Of a DNA stretch of 32,909 nucleotides, positions 8,482-16,192 are shown piece by piece. The DNA lies in assembly GCA_003343565.1 (NCBI GenBank), contig QALA01000005.1, positions 1 through 32,909 on the forward strand, written 5' to 3'. Every line of letters begins with the position of its first letter. Positions within the stretch are counted from its first letter, which is position 1. Both the position numbers and the translations under genes were made by a program. The notes beneath the pieces are model-generated. The model was given only the letters and a program-made list of their open reading frames with translations. It did no database searches and was not told where the DNA came from. Source of the DNA: Verrucomicrobiota bacterium. Lineage in GTDB: Bacteria; Verrucomicrobiota; Verrucomicrobiia; Opitutales; Intestinicryptomonadaceae.

Positions 8482-8907
8482 AGAATTACAAGCATAGGCT
8501 GTCGGCGGAGTTTTTCAAGCTTTTTTAAACGGCCTCGATTTTTTGGGGATTTGGCGGATTGCGCCTCCCCGAAATTTATGCGGACGGTTCCGATTCGCGG
8601 GGACTTGCGCGCGCTTAAAGCGGCGCGCGGGTGAAGTAAATAAATGTCGGGCAAAGCAAATGTAAATCCCATGCGCGCCGAGCGCGGAGGAGGAGCTTTC
8701 GGAAGGTCGGCGCTTTCGGCAGTTGTTTTCGATGCTTATTTTCGGCGGTCGCCTTCGGTAAAATTGCGTCCCTTACGCGTTAAACTTTCGGAGGTCTATT
8801 TCGGAAGGAAATGCGCTTGCGGGCGTCTGGTCCCGGCGATGCCTTCGGCCGGTCGAATTTTTTTTAATGTTGTAATATCGAATTTCCGGGAAATAATTTT
8901 TTGGCGT
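8482..8907. other. Divergent intergenic region between the VOC and exporter genes
   Basis: The region lies between a minus-strand and a plus-strand gene and should hold both promoters. The frame of the exporter gene is open back to 8644, but the translation before 8908 has no homologous features, so it is treated as non-coding. The plus-strand side is A/T-rich just before the start (TTTTTTTTAATGTTG at about 8859-8873). No clear promoter elements were identified. Confidence 0.4.
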
Positions 8908-9831
8908 ATGAAAATTTTAAATAGGTTGACGGTCTTGGCGTTTTTTATGGCCGCTCCCGTTTTCGCGGAGTCGCCCGACGGGGAGTTTGTGGCGTGCTTG
9001 GGAAAGGTTGCTCCGGAATCGAGAATAGCGCGGCTGTCGGCGGCGGCTCCGGGCGGGGCGCAGGCGGTTGTGTCAAAACTGTTCGTAAAGCGCGGGGACG
9101 CCGTAAAGGCCGGCGAGCCCGTGGCCGAGCTTTCCGGACTGTCCCGCGCCGAGGCTGAAGTGGCGAGGGCGCAGGCCGCGCTGGATTCGGCCAGAGCGGC
9201 GGCGGACATAAAAATCCTCCAGCAAAAAAATATGATTGCGGATTTGGAAGGCGCCTACGCCCAGAACAAGAGCGTAATCGAACGCACCGATCCGCCGCGC
9301 CGGGAGCGCGAGCAAATCGACTACGAACAGGAGGCTCTGCTGCGCCGGATAGCGCAGGCGAAGGCGATGCTTCCGCTGGTGGAGGCCGCGCAAAAGGCGG
9401 TTGTATCGGAGTGCGCGGCGGCGCTTGAGGTGTCGAAGGCGGCGGCGGGCGAATACGTCGTGCGCTCTCCCATCGACGGCCGCGTGGTGGAGATGAACAT
9501 CAGGCGCGGCGAGGCCGTGGGGGCCGACGGAATCTGCGAGATTGCCGATACCCAGAAAATGTTTGTGGACGCCGAGGTCTATGTTTCGGACGTTCCAAAA
9601 GTGAAAGTCGGCGACGCCGTCGAAGTGTTCGGCGACCTGCTGGGCGACAAAAAATATTCCGGAAAGGTCGTGGAGATTTCGAGCTACGTCAAGGGCAACA
9701 AAATCTTCAGCCCGGATCCGACGGACTATTCAAACCTGCGCGTGGTGGCGGTGAAAATATCGCTCGACGACTCCGATGTCTTCAGAAACTACATCGGTTC
9801 GCAGGTCAACGTGAGAATCATTTTGCGGTAG
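8908..9831 (+). CDS. Membrane fusion protein of a DevB-type ABC exporter
   Basis: A periplasmic adaptor that links an inner-membrane transporter to an outer-membrane channel. The 307-residue product begins with a hydrophobic signal or anchor (residues 1-20). The first half of the lipoyl-like domain follows (about 50-75, FVKRGDAVKAGEPVAEL). A coiled-coil hairpin rich in Ala, Glu and Arg covers about 75-175. The second lipoyl half is YVVRSPIDGRVVEMNIRRGEAV (about 185-206). A beta-barrel segment then runs to the end. The start at 8908 is chosen because it begins the signal segment. The next gene, a DevC-type permease, starts 7 bp downstream, so the two form an operon. No DevA-type ATPase gene is present. 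Confidence 0.85.
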   Translation: MKILNRLTVLAFFMAAPVFAESPDGEFVACLGKVAPESRIARLSAAAPGGAQAVVSKLFVKRGDAVKAGEPVAELSGLSRAEAEVARAQAALDSARAAADIKILQQKNMIADLEGAYAQNKSVIERTDPPRREREQIDYEQEALLRRIAQAKAMLPLVEAAQKAVVSECAAALEVSKAAAGEYVVRSPIDGRVVEMNIRRGEAVGADGICEIADTQKMFVDAEVYVSDVPKVKVGDAVEVFGDLLGDKKYSGKVVEISSYVKGNKIFSPDPTDYSNLRVVAVKISLDDSDVFRNYIGSQVNVRIILR

Positions 9832-9838
9832 GACGCAA

Positions 9839-11023
9839 GTGAAGCGGCGCAGTCTATACGAGCGCATAATTCCGCTGGGAATCCCGCTGGCGTGGCTCCA
9901 GCTTACCAGCGACCGCAAGCGCTTTGCCGTTGCCATTGCGGGCATTACCTTTGCGGTGGCAATGATGCTGTTTCAGGTGGGGTTGCGCGGGGCGCTTTTC
10001 CGCCAGGTTGTGGGCCCCTTGTCTATGCTTGATGCGGACGTCGTGATTGTCAGCCCCAACTACGAGTATTTCGGAGTGGGCCGCGGGTTTGCGAACGTGC
10101 GCTTAAAGCAGGCGTTCGCCGTCCCGGAGGTCGTGGACGCAAACGGAATAAAGATCGGGTGCATGCCGTTCAAAAACGTGGACGACGGGCGCGAAAGGGA
10201 CATATTCGCAATAGCTTTCGATCCGTCCAAGCGCATATTCGAGGACGAATCCATAAACTCCTCCCAGCACATTCTCAAGCGCGAGGGCACGGTGCTTTTC
10301 GACACCCTGTCGCGGAAGCAGTATGGCGACGTCGCATCGAAACTTGAGGACGGCGAATTTCCGCGCACGGAACTTTCCGGGCGAAGGGCGACAATCGGGG
10401 CGGGCGTCGAAATCGGGGCGACTTTTGCAGCTGACGGAAACGTCCTGATGAGTCTCGACACGCTCTCGAAAATTTGGCGGCACGACTCCCCCGACATCTC
10501 GAATGTCGGCCTCATAAGGATACGGGACGGGGCCGACGCTTCGCTTGCGGCGGACAAACTCCGCAAAATTCTTCCGCCCGACGTTCGCGTAATGACCAAG
10601 GGGGAGTTTATAGAGGCCGAAAAGGAGTATTGGGCGGTTCGCACGCCGATAGGATTCGTAATAGGCGCGTCGATGGCCGTTGCGATTTTCGTCGGGGCGG
10701 TGATAGTGTACCAGATTCTCTACACGGACGTCACGGATCACATTCCGGAGTACGCCACTTTGAAGGCGATAGGCTTTTCCGATTCGTTTTTCGTTTGGAT
10801 AATAGTGCAGGAGTCTCTGATTCTCTCGCTATTCGGCTTTATACCGGGCTCGCTGCTGGCGGGGCTGCTGTACAAGCTCACCCGCGACGTGGCAAACATG
10901 CCGACCCAGATGTCGCTTGCGAATCTTGCGCTGATATTTTTCCTTGCGATTTTCATGTGCGTATCGGCGGGCTTGTTGGCGACGCGAAAGTTGCGCAAGG
11001 CCAATCCCGCGGACATATTCTGA
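9839..11023 (+). CDS. DevC-type ABC transporter permease
   Basis: A 394-residue inner-membrane permease of the FtsX/MacB-like class, closest in pattern to the DevC family that pairs with DevB adaptors. The first membrane helix is at about 28-50, with the typical PLAWLQL...RFAVAIAGITFAVAMMLFQ start. A large periplasmic domain covers about 55-265. Three C-terminal helices lie at about 275-300, 318-350 and 360-385, and the ATYATLKAIG-like coupling segment appears as EYATLKAIGF (302-311). It starts with GTG. An AGGA ribosome site overlaps the stop codon of the upstream gene (9830-9833), which suggests coupled translation. An ATPase must be supplied from elsewhere. Substrate unknown; lipid or glycolipid export is known for the cyanobacterial relatives. 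Confidence 0.87.
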   Translation: MKRRSLYERIIPLGIPLAWLQLTSDRKRFAVAIAGITFAVAMMLFQVGLRGALFRQVVGPLSMLDADVVIVSPNYEYFGVGRGFANVRLKQAFAVPEVVDANGIKIGCMPFKNVDDGRERDIFAIAFDPSKRIFEDESINSSQHILKREGTVLFDTLSRKQYGDVASKLEDGEFPRTELSGRRATIGAGVEIGATFAADGNVLMSLDTLSKIWRHDSPDISNVGLIRIRDGADASLAADKLRKILPPDVRVMTKGEFIEAEKEYWAVRTPIGFVIGASMAVAIFVGAVIVYQILYTDVTDHIPEYATLKAIGFSDSFFVWIIVQESLILSLFGFIPGSLLAGLLYKLTRDVANMPTQMSLANLALIFFLAIFMCVSAGLLATRKLRKANPADIF

Positions 11024-12247
11024 AACAAAAGTCCGGCCTTCCGCGCGCGGCTTTCTGCGCGCGGCGCAAAGTGCGAAATTTTTTTGCGCGGGAAAAATCT
11101 TTGCGCGGGGGGGATTTATATATTCGGCGCGCATGACTGCCCAAAAGCCGGCCGAGAGCTATCCTACCCGTGCAAAGATTGATATATTCGGCGCGCGAAA
11201 GGCTGCCCAAAGCGGACTGCATTTGACAAACTTCTGGCGTGGCCGGATTGCGCCGTCTTACGCGATGCGTTCGGCACATCTTTTTGTGGATTTTTTCGCC
11301 TTTGCGTTTGCGCGATTTTTGCGCCGGGACATACCATACGTATGCGCCGCCGCCCTGTGAAAGGCTGTTTGAGAGCGACATATTGCGGGAAATAACGAAA
11401 GATTTCCGGACCTTTACGTCCGGTACAGTTGCGGCAGGTTTTTGGAAAAAAGTTTCGGGCTTGAGAAAAAATCTTTTCGCGAGCCGCCCAAAACAAAATG
11501 GGATTCGGAGGGATTTTTTATGGGCGGAAAATTTCAACAACCCTACCGTGCGTGGGCCGCAGGCGGAATGTGCGTTTGCCACGTGGCGGGTGGGTTTGTA
11601 CAACAGCTTCGCTAATATCGAGTCCGGTATATAAAGCCGAACGGCGAAAGAATTAGCGACTCATACGCAATTAGAAATTTTTTTTCGGGCGGGCGCAAGG
11701 GGAGAAAGAAATTCGTGAATCGTTTGGCTAGTCTGTTTTCTTGGAGGCCGCGCCAAAAATCGTCGGGAAGGGCGTTTACCGGAGGGAGGCGTTTTTTTAT
11801 TGCATTTCAATTTTTCAAAATCGAATTTTGCGATTTACAATTCGCCGGAATTTTCGCGCTGAGGGTTGCGGGAAGGAAAAATCGACGCCGCGTAATTGGA
11901 GAATTTTTCTTTCCGCGCTTGGAGGGTCGGCTTCGGCGCGATGTTATTATGCGGAGCGTAGTCGGAGCGTTGAAACGGAAGAAATCTTACCGCGTAACGC
12001 GGCGCGAAAAAAATCGGATTTGAATTTTAAAATGCGGGCGGCGGCGTTTGAATGAAAGGTGCGCTTGCTTTCGAAAATAAAATGCGCGCCTTTTCGCATT
12101 TTTTGCTGTCTCTTTTTTCTGCGGGGGGCAAAATTTGCATCGTGTGCGGATTCGCCCTTCATGCGGCGTCTGCCGCGCGGGCTCGGAGGATTATCCGCCT
12201 AATCTTAAACAAGCGTTTTTGCGCAAAATATGGAAGGAATGAATTAA
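11024..12247. other. Long gene-less stretch with short repeats
   Basis: About 1.2 kb follows the DevC-like gene without a recognised gene. All frames give Arg/Phe/Ala-rich translations without motifs. Structures seen include a direct repeat with 64-bp spacing (about 11114-11211), a small perfect hairpin CCGGAC/GTCCGG near 11407-11424, and an 8-bp inverted repeat TCGCTAAT (11609-11616) with ATTAGCGA (11652-11659). The last 20 bp hold the tpx ribosome site. A degraded gene is possible but none was recognised. Confidence 0.5.
11114..11211. repeat. Two direct repeat copies, about 34 bp each, 64 bp apart
   Basis: ATATATTCGGCGCGC occurs at 11118-11132 and again at 11182-11196. Both copies continue into a similar GACTGCCCAAAAGC / GGCTGCCCAAAGCG segment and are preceded by GATT. 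No function is evident. Confidence 0.7.
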
Positions 12248-12757
12248 ATGGAAAACCGTACAAAATTCAAAGGAACGCCGGTTTGCGTGGCCGGAAATTT
12301 CGTAAAACCGGGAATGAAAGCTCCGGATTTCCTGTTGTCGACGGGAGATTTGAAGGATTTTTCCCCCGCCCAAACGGATGGAAAGAAGGTTTTGATGAAT
12401 ATATTTCCCAGTTTGGACACGTCGGTTTGCGCGCTTTCTGTCAGGCGATTCAACAGGTTGGCCGCTGGCATTGGGAATGCCGTAGTTTTATGCGTGTCGC
12501 GGGACTTGCCGTTTGCGCAGAGCCGGTTTTGCGCGGCCGAAGGAATTGAAAACGTCGTAATGCTTTCGGACTTTCGATATAAATCCGCATTTGGCGAAGA
12601 CTACGGTGTCGTGATGAAGGACGGCCCCCTCGGCGGACTGTTTGCGCGCTCGGTGGTGATAATCGGAACGGACGGAAAAATCGCATATTCGGCCATGAAT
12701 GATGAAATTACCGAGGAACCCGATTACGACGCCGCTTTGAAGGCCTTGACAGATTGA
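12248..12757 (+). CDS. tpx: Thiol peroxidase (Tpx, atypical 2-Cys peroxiredoxin)
   Basis: The enzyme reduces hydrogen peroxide and organic peroxides using thioredoxin as electron donor. The 169-residue length is typical. The peroxidatic cysteine is Cys61 in PSLDTSVCA, with the family's Thr and Arg nearby (Thr58, Arg66-67). The resolving cysteine is Cys95 in SRFCAAEGI. These positions match the E. coli enzyme. The FKGTPVCVAG start and the PGMKAPDF segment (21-28) are also typical. An AAGGA ribosome site lies about 11 bp before the ATG. The gene stands alone and converges with tmRNA. A shared hairpin at 13026-13060 probably ends its transcript. Confidence 0.95.
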   Translation: MENRTKFKGTPVCVAGNFVKPGMKAPDFLLSTGDLKDFSPAQTDGKKVLMNIFPSLDTSVCALSVRRFNRLAAGIGNAVVLCVSRDLPFAQSRFCAAEGIENVVMLSDFRYKSAFGEDYGVVMKDGPLGGLFARSVVIIGTDGKIAYSAMNDEITEEPDYDAALKALTD

Positions 12758-12779
12758 TTGCGCCGCGCGCTTGAAAAAG

Positions 12780-12851
12780 CGCCGCGCCCAATTTGAACGC
12801 CGCGTACAGTTTGAACGCCGCGCACAGCTTGAGCGTCGCGCCGGTTTGAAA
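12780..12851. repeat. Four tandem copies of an 18-bp unit
   Basis: The units start at 12780, 12798, 12816 and 12834. The first three read CGCCGCGCCCAATTTGAA, CGCCGCGTACAGTTTGAA and CGCCGCGCACAGCTTGAG, and the fourth is more diverged. A partial relative (CGCCGCGCGCTTGAAAAAG) lies at 12761. The array is between the tpx stop and the shared terminator, so it would be in the tpx mRNA 3' part. Short frames through it were not called as genes. Confidence 0.85.
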
Positions 12852-13025
12852 AACGGCCGACGATTTTTCCTTTACGCCGCCAGAGATTGCGCGGTTGACT
12901 CTTCAAGCGCAAAAAGCGCAAATAATGTGGAACGCTTTTTCAAGTATAAAAAGATACCCAACGGGACAAAAGCGGCGCAATAAGGAAACATTAAAAAAAC
13001 GCAAATCCTTTTATGCAGCTAAAAT

Positions 13026-13060
13026 AAAGGCCGCAATCCCTTTGGATTCGCGGCCTTTTT
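13026..13060. terminator. Bidirectional terminator between tpx and tmRNA
   Basis: GGCCGC-AATCC (13029-13039) pairs with GGATT-CGCGGCC (13044-13055) with a single bulge and a CTTT loop. It is followed by TTTTT on the plus strand and by TTTATTTT on the minus strand. It can therefore end the tpx transcript in one direction and the tmRNA in the other, lying just beyond the tmRNA 3' end. Confidence 0.85.
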
Positions 13061-13062
13061 AA

Positions 13063-13414
13063 TGGTGGAGGCGGCGGGAGTCGAACCCGCGTCCTTGACA
13101 CTTTCGCGCGCGCCATACTACATGCTTAGCCGTTATTGAGTCTTTTCGGCGGGGTTGGAAACGGCAACCGCCCGCCGAGCATCGCGCCGTGGAGGCGGGC
13201 AAACGCCGGCGCGCAACGCGCTTGCCCCCTTTTCCCGATGTCGACGCCCGGCTTCCCCTATCGGGAGTTGGGGAACGGACGTGCCGCGTCAATTAAGCGG
13301 CAATAGCGTATTCTTCGCCATTTATGTTTTTTTGACACATTTTTACGAAGCCAAGTGTCGTCTTCGGCATGCAGACCCGCCCTACGATGAAAAGTCGAAT
13401 TCCGGGACGCCCCC
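13063..13414 (-). ncRNA. ssrA: Transfer-messenger RNA (tmRNA)
   Basis: tmRNA rescues stalled ribosomes and adds a degradation tag. On the minus strand the 3' end reads GGTTCGACTCCCGCCGCC followed by TCCACCA, a T-arm, acceptor and CCA. The 5' end GGGGGCG pairs with CGCCTCC to close a 7-bp acceptor stem, and TAAGCATGTAGTA near the 3' side is the usual conserved tmRNA sequence. The tag frame ends at TAA 13295-13293 and reads NGEEYAIAA at its end; the resume codon is uncertain (near 13322-13328). The tail is AIAA rather than the common ALAA. The length is about 352 nt, normal for one-piece tmRNA. The 5' end could be one base longer. Confidence 0.95.
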
Positions 13415-13549
13415 CTTGAATTTCGCGCTTTGCAAAAAACGGCTCTCATGTTCAGGATCGGAAAAAACTGCGAAATATCAAGCTTTATTTTATTCGGCCG
13501 CGCGATTCGCCGATAAAAATAAAATTTGAAGGATTTAAAAAAGGGAAAT

Positions 13550-13660
13550 TTTTCGACGCCGGAAAATGCCGGTCGCGGATCGTAAAGGCATGGCGAAATA
13601 ACTGCCCACCCGGACGAAAATCGGGATTAAAGGCGAGTGGGGAAGGCGGCCGGCGACGGA
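13550..13660. other. Possible structured element between tmRNA and the PEP-CTERM gene
   Basis: CGCCGG (13557-13562) can pair with CCGGCG (13650-13655). Inside it, CCCAC (13605-13609) pairs with GTGGG (13637-13641), enclosing CCG/CGG (13610-13612 with 13622-13624). An alternative local hairpin joins CCGG 13559-13562 with CCGG 13569-13572. The nested pairing suggests an RNA element or a protein-binding region, but it matches no riboswitch class I know. It lies upstream of the likely promoter at 13690, so it is not in that promoter's leader. Confidence 0.3.
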
Positions 13661-13689
13661 ATTTGCATAAAACATACTCTAAAAACCTG

Positions 13690-13716
13690 TTGACATTTCG
13701 ATTAATTTCTTATATT
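13690..13716 (+). promoter_or_regulatory. Likely sigma-70-type promoter of the PEP-CTERM gene
   Basis: A perfect TTGACA -35 box (13690-13695) is followed after 15 bp by TATATT (13711-13716). TATTCA at 13713-13718 gives the usual 17-bp spacing but a weaker -10. Transcription would begin about 20 bp before the ATG at 13744, giving a short leader. Confidence 0.55.
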
Positions 13717-13743
13717 CACGTCTTATTAATTTGCCAAAAATTT

Positions 13744-15408
13744 ATGAAAGCGTTAAAAAAGATTTTTTCGATAGTATGCGCCTGTCTGCTTTCCGGCTCT
13801 TTTGCGTTCGCCCAAGAGGAGGCAAACCAGACGTGGTATTACGCATTCTCCCAACACGGAGATTCGGAAGCCGCTCAGTCTTACGGCATATATAGAAGCG
13901 ATACCGCCACAGGCAGCAATATTACCTGGAACGATTCCTGGGCCAACGGCTATTGGTACACCCTTAATTCCGAAGGAGAGAAGGTTTGGTCTTCGTCCGT
14001 TCCAGAGGATTTGAGCAAGGTTGATTTGGTTCTCGGCGACAATGCGTATCACACTGCGGAAAACGACTTGTTCACGTATCTGCAGCTGGCAGCCGGCGAG
14101 ACCTTCACGGTGGGTTCGGTCACTCTCGGCGGATATGCCTCTGCTGACAAGGGGTCGAGGCTGGTCGGAAATTCGACCGGCAACCGGGGAATCATTCGCA
14201 TCTTGGGCGATTTGACGAAATCTACCATAAGGTCGTCTTTTGTAAACAACGCGGAGCTCGTCTATGTCGGCGGCGACATTGTGACGCCCGGAGGCAATAT
14301 TGCCATGACTATCGGCTCGCTTGAGGTCGTCGGCAATATCAAATCGAGCAACGGCGGAAGAATGTACATGGTGGCATACGGAACTTCCTCCAGCTTTTCC
14401 AATCCCAGCATAAAAATCGGCGGGGTTATCGATTCCATGATGTTTTATTCCAAGCCGAGCGGTTCGGCCGACAACTACATTCAGGTCGGCGGCGTCACCG
14501 GAAGCGGATCGCTGCTGAGGGAGGCGCCGTCAAACTATACGTCGCAGAATGGCACATCGTATTACATTCTGACCAATTCCGCCGACTATTCCGCAAGCGG
14601 GGCCATTTCTGAGAGAAACGGCCAGAAATGGACTTCCGAAGCCGGAAGGGTAAACTACGTCATGAACGGCTCGGCAAGCCAGTCTTTCACGACCCATACT
14701 GCCGTTTTCCAGGGCGGGGTGAAAGTCGTTTCGGGGGCGTTGTACATAAATTTCAACCAGTACGCCCATTATACCGAATATTCCTATAAGAATTCGGATA
14801 CCAATACGGTGACGGCGTTTACGGTAAATGGGGGAACTACGCGCGCGCAGTTTTCGCACGGCGACTTGGAAATGGGCGCCGTTGTGGACGGCTTGCAATC
14901 GGCCGGCGCCAATGCGGTATTCGGCTCGACCGACGCTTCCGACAGCTATGGCTCCTTCCGCTTTACCAATATAATATACAATAGCGGCACGATAAAGTTG
15001 AGGCTCGATTCCGCCGACAAAATGGACACTCTGGATCTGACTTCCTACGCCTTGTATAACTCGGAGGATTCCTCGTGGGTAGATGTTGCCGGCGGGACGG
15101 TGTCGCTCGGCTCTTCCGCGGCCGAGGGCGCAAAGGTGACATTTGATTTCGGAACAAACCTTGACTGGCTTACGCAGTATGACGATTCGAGCGACGGCGT
15201 TAAGATAATTTCATGGGACGTCGCCAACAAGAGCGGCCTTTCCGCTGAGGACTTTGCCGCAAATTCCTACGGCGCGTACAATGCGCAGTTTGCGGTCAAC
15301 GACGACGGGCTCTATGTGAAGTACGTCGTTCCGGAACCTGCGGATTTTGCAATCCTTTTGGGTTTTGCCTGCGTGCTGTTTGCCGCGTTGCGCCGCAAGA
15401 ACAGATAG
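13744..15408 (+). CDS. Exported PEP-CTERM sorting-domain protein
   Basis: A 554-residue secreted surface or extracellular protein. The signal peptide is residues 1-23 (MKALKKIF start, ending AFA). The body is rich in Gly, Ser, Asn and Tyr, with repeated short beta strands (for example GSLEVVGNI, GGVKVVSGALYI, GTIKLRLDS), suggesting a beta-helix or autotransporter-like fold. The C-terminus is a PEP-CTERM signal: VPEPADF, a hydrophobic helix, then RRKNR. This is processed by an exosortase and linked to exopolysaccharide production in known systems. The start at 13744 is chosen because it begins the signal peptide just after a strong promoter. GC content is lower than in the neighbours. No function can be named for the body. 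Confidence 0.9.
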   Translation: MKALKKIFSIVCACLLSGSFAFAQEEANQTWYYAFSQHGDSEAAQSYGIYRSDTATGSNITWNDSWANGYWYTLNSEGEKVWSSSVPEDLSKVDLVLGDNAYHTAENDLFTYLQLAAGETFTVGSVTLGGYASADKGSRLVGNSTGNRGIIRILGDLTKSTIRSSFVNNAELVYVGGDIVTPGGNIAMTIGSLEVVGNIKSSNGGRMYMVAYGTSSSFSNPSIKIGGVIDSMMFYSKPSGSADNYIQVGGVTGSGSLLREAPSNYTSQNGTSYYILTNSADYSASGAISERNGQKWTSEAGRVNYVMNGSASQSFTTHTAVFQGGVKVVSGALYINFNQYAHYTEYSYKNSDTNTVTAFTVNGGTTRAQFSHGDLEMGAVVDGLQSAGANAVFGSTDASDSYGSFRFTNIIYNSGTIKLRLDSADKMDTLDLTSYALYNSEDSSWVDVAGGTVSLGSSAAEGAKVTFDFGTNLDWLTQYDDSSDGVKIISWDVANKSGLSAEDFAANSYGAYNAQFAVNDDGLYVKYVVPEPADFAILLGFACVLFAALRRKNR

Positions 15409-15433
15409 ACGTCGGGCGGTCGGATTTTTATGC

Positions 15434-15467
15434 GGCGGTTTCCGTTTTTTGGAAGCCGCCTTTTTTT
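15434..15467 (+). terminator. Rho-independent terminator of the PEP-CTERM gene
   Basis: GGCGGTTTCC (15434-15443) pairs with GGAAGCCGCC (15451-15460) with one G-T pair and a 7-nt T-rich loop. Seven T follow (15461-15467). Confidence 0.92.
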
Positions 15468-15739
15468 GCAGCTTGAAAGAATTTTTTTTGGCGGGGAATA
15501 GGGAGATTTATTTGACGTTTACAGTTTGATGCCGGCGCTTTTTGCGGAACAATGCGCGCGATGACGGTGTCCGTCGTGCGGAAAATTTGATATTTGGAGC
15601 CGTTTTGGGGGCCTCTGGCAAGGCGGGATCTGCGCGCAGTTTAATTGCATGGAAATTGTGCGCGCGGGAATGTCGCCGGATTATGCTTGCACAACGGCAT
15701 TGTAAACTTCATAACCTGTCAAAATTGCGTTTCCGGCTT

Positions 15740-15979
15740 ATGTACGAAAGGCTGATATTTATTCTCTTATTTTTCATTCTTCTGCTGTTTGTTTGCGGCA
15801 GACTTTGGTACTATTTTGGACGTTCCTTCGACGAACTTTACTCCGATTACAGAAATAAAATAGACGGCGGCCGCAGGCGTTTTAAGAAGATTCTTTTGCG
15901 GCGCAGAGCTTTTTGGATTGCCGCTTTTGCAATTTGCGCCGTGTTTGAATTGGCGTTTATATTTTTTCCCACGGCATAG
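15740..15979 (+). CDS. Small two-helix membrane protein of unknown function
   Basis: A 79-residue protein with two hydrophobic helices: residues 3-22 (LIFILLFFILLLFVCG) and about 59-77 (FWIAAFAICAVFELAFIFF). A basic, hydrophilic loop between them is rich in Arg, Lys, Asp and Tyr. The frame is open further upstream (to 15542), but that part has no protein-like character, so the ATG at 15740 is preferred. No good ribosome site is visible. I do not recognise the family; the two-helix pattern and charge arrangement argue that it is real. It converges with the DUF1080-PHP gene. Confidence 0.5.
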   Translation: MYERLIFILLFFILLLFVCGRLWYYFGRSFDELYSDYRNKIDGGRRRFKKILLRRRAFWIAAFAICAVFELAFIFFPTA

Positions 15980-16192
15980 CGGATATTCGGCGGCGACGGA
16001 CACATGGCGGCTTTTGGGCGCGCATCGGGAATGCGCATATCAACCGGAGAAAATATCTCGACCGGCAAAAAAATTCCGCTTCGGTTGGGCGCAAAAGTTT
16101 GCCGGCGCAGTCTGCCGGGCGCAATACGCAGGACTTGGGGCGGGAAGGGCGGAATTGCCTTTCGCCAAACGCGGCCCGGCTCTTGAGACTTT

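Noticed and set aside
8644..8907. Extended N-terminus of the DevB-like protein
   Set aside because: The frame is open, but the signal segment begins at 8908 and the upstream translation has no homologous character.
10953..11603. Minus-strand frame of 216 residues overlapping the DevC-like gene end
   Set aside because: Shadow of the real gene and of GC-rich repeats; translation is basic without motifs.
12771..12983. 70-residue plus-strand frame through the 18-bp repeat
   Set aside because: It is mainly a translation of the tandem repeat (FERR units) followed by unrelated sequence, with no ribosome site.
13557..13655. A known riboswitch upstream of the PEP-CTERM gene
   Set aside because: It lacks the conserved cores of the cobalamin, TPP, FMN, cyclic-di-GMP, fluoride and SAM classes and lies before the likely promoter.
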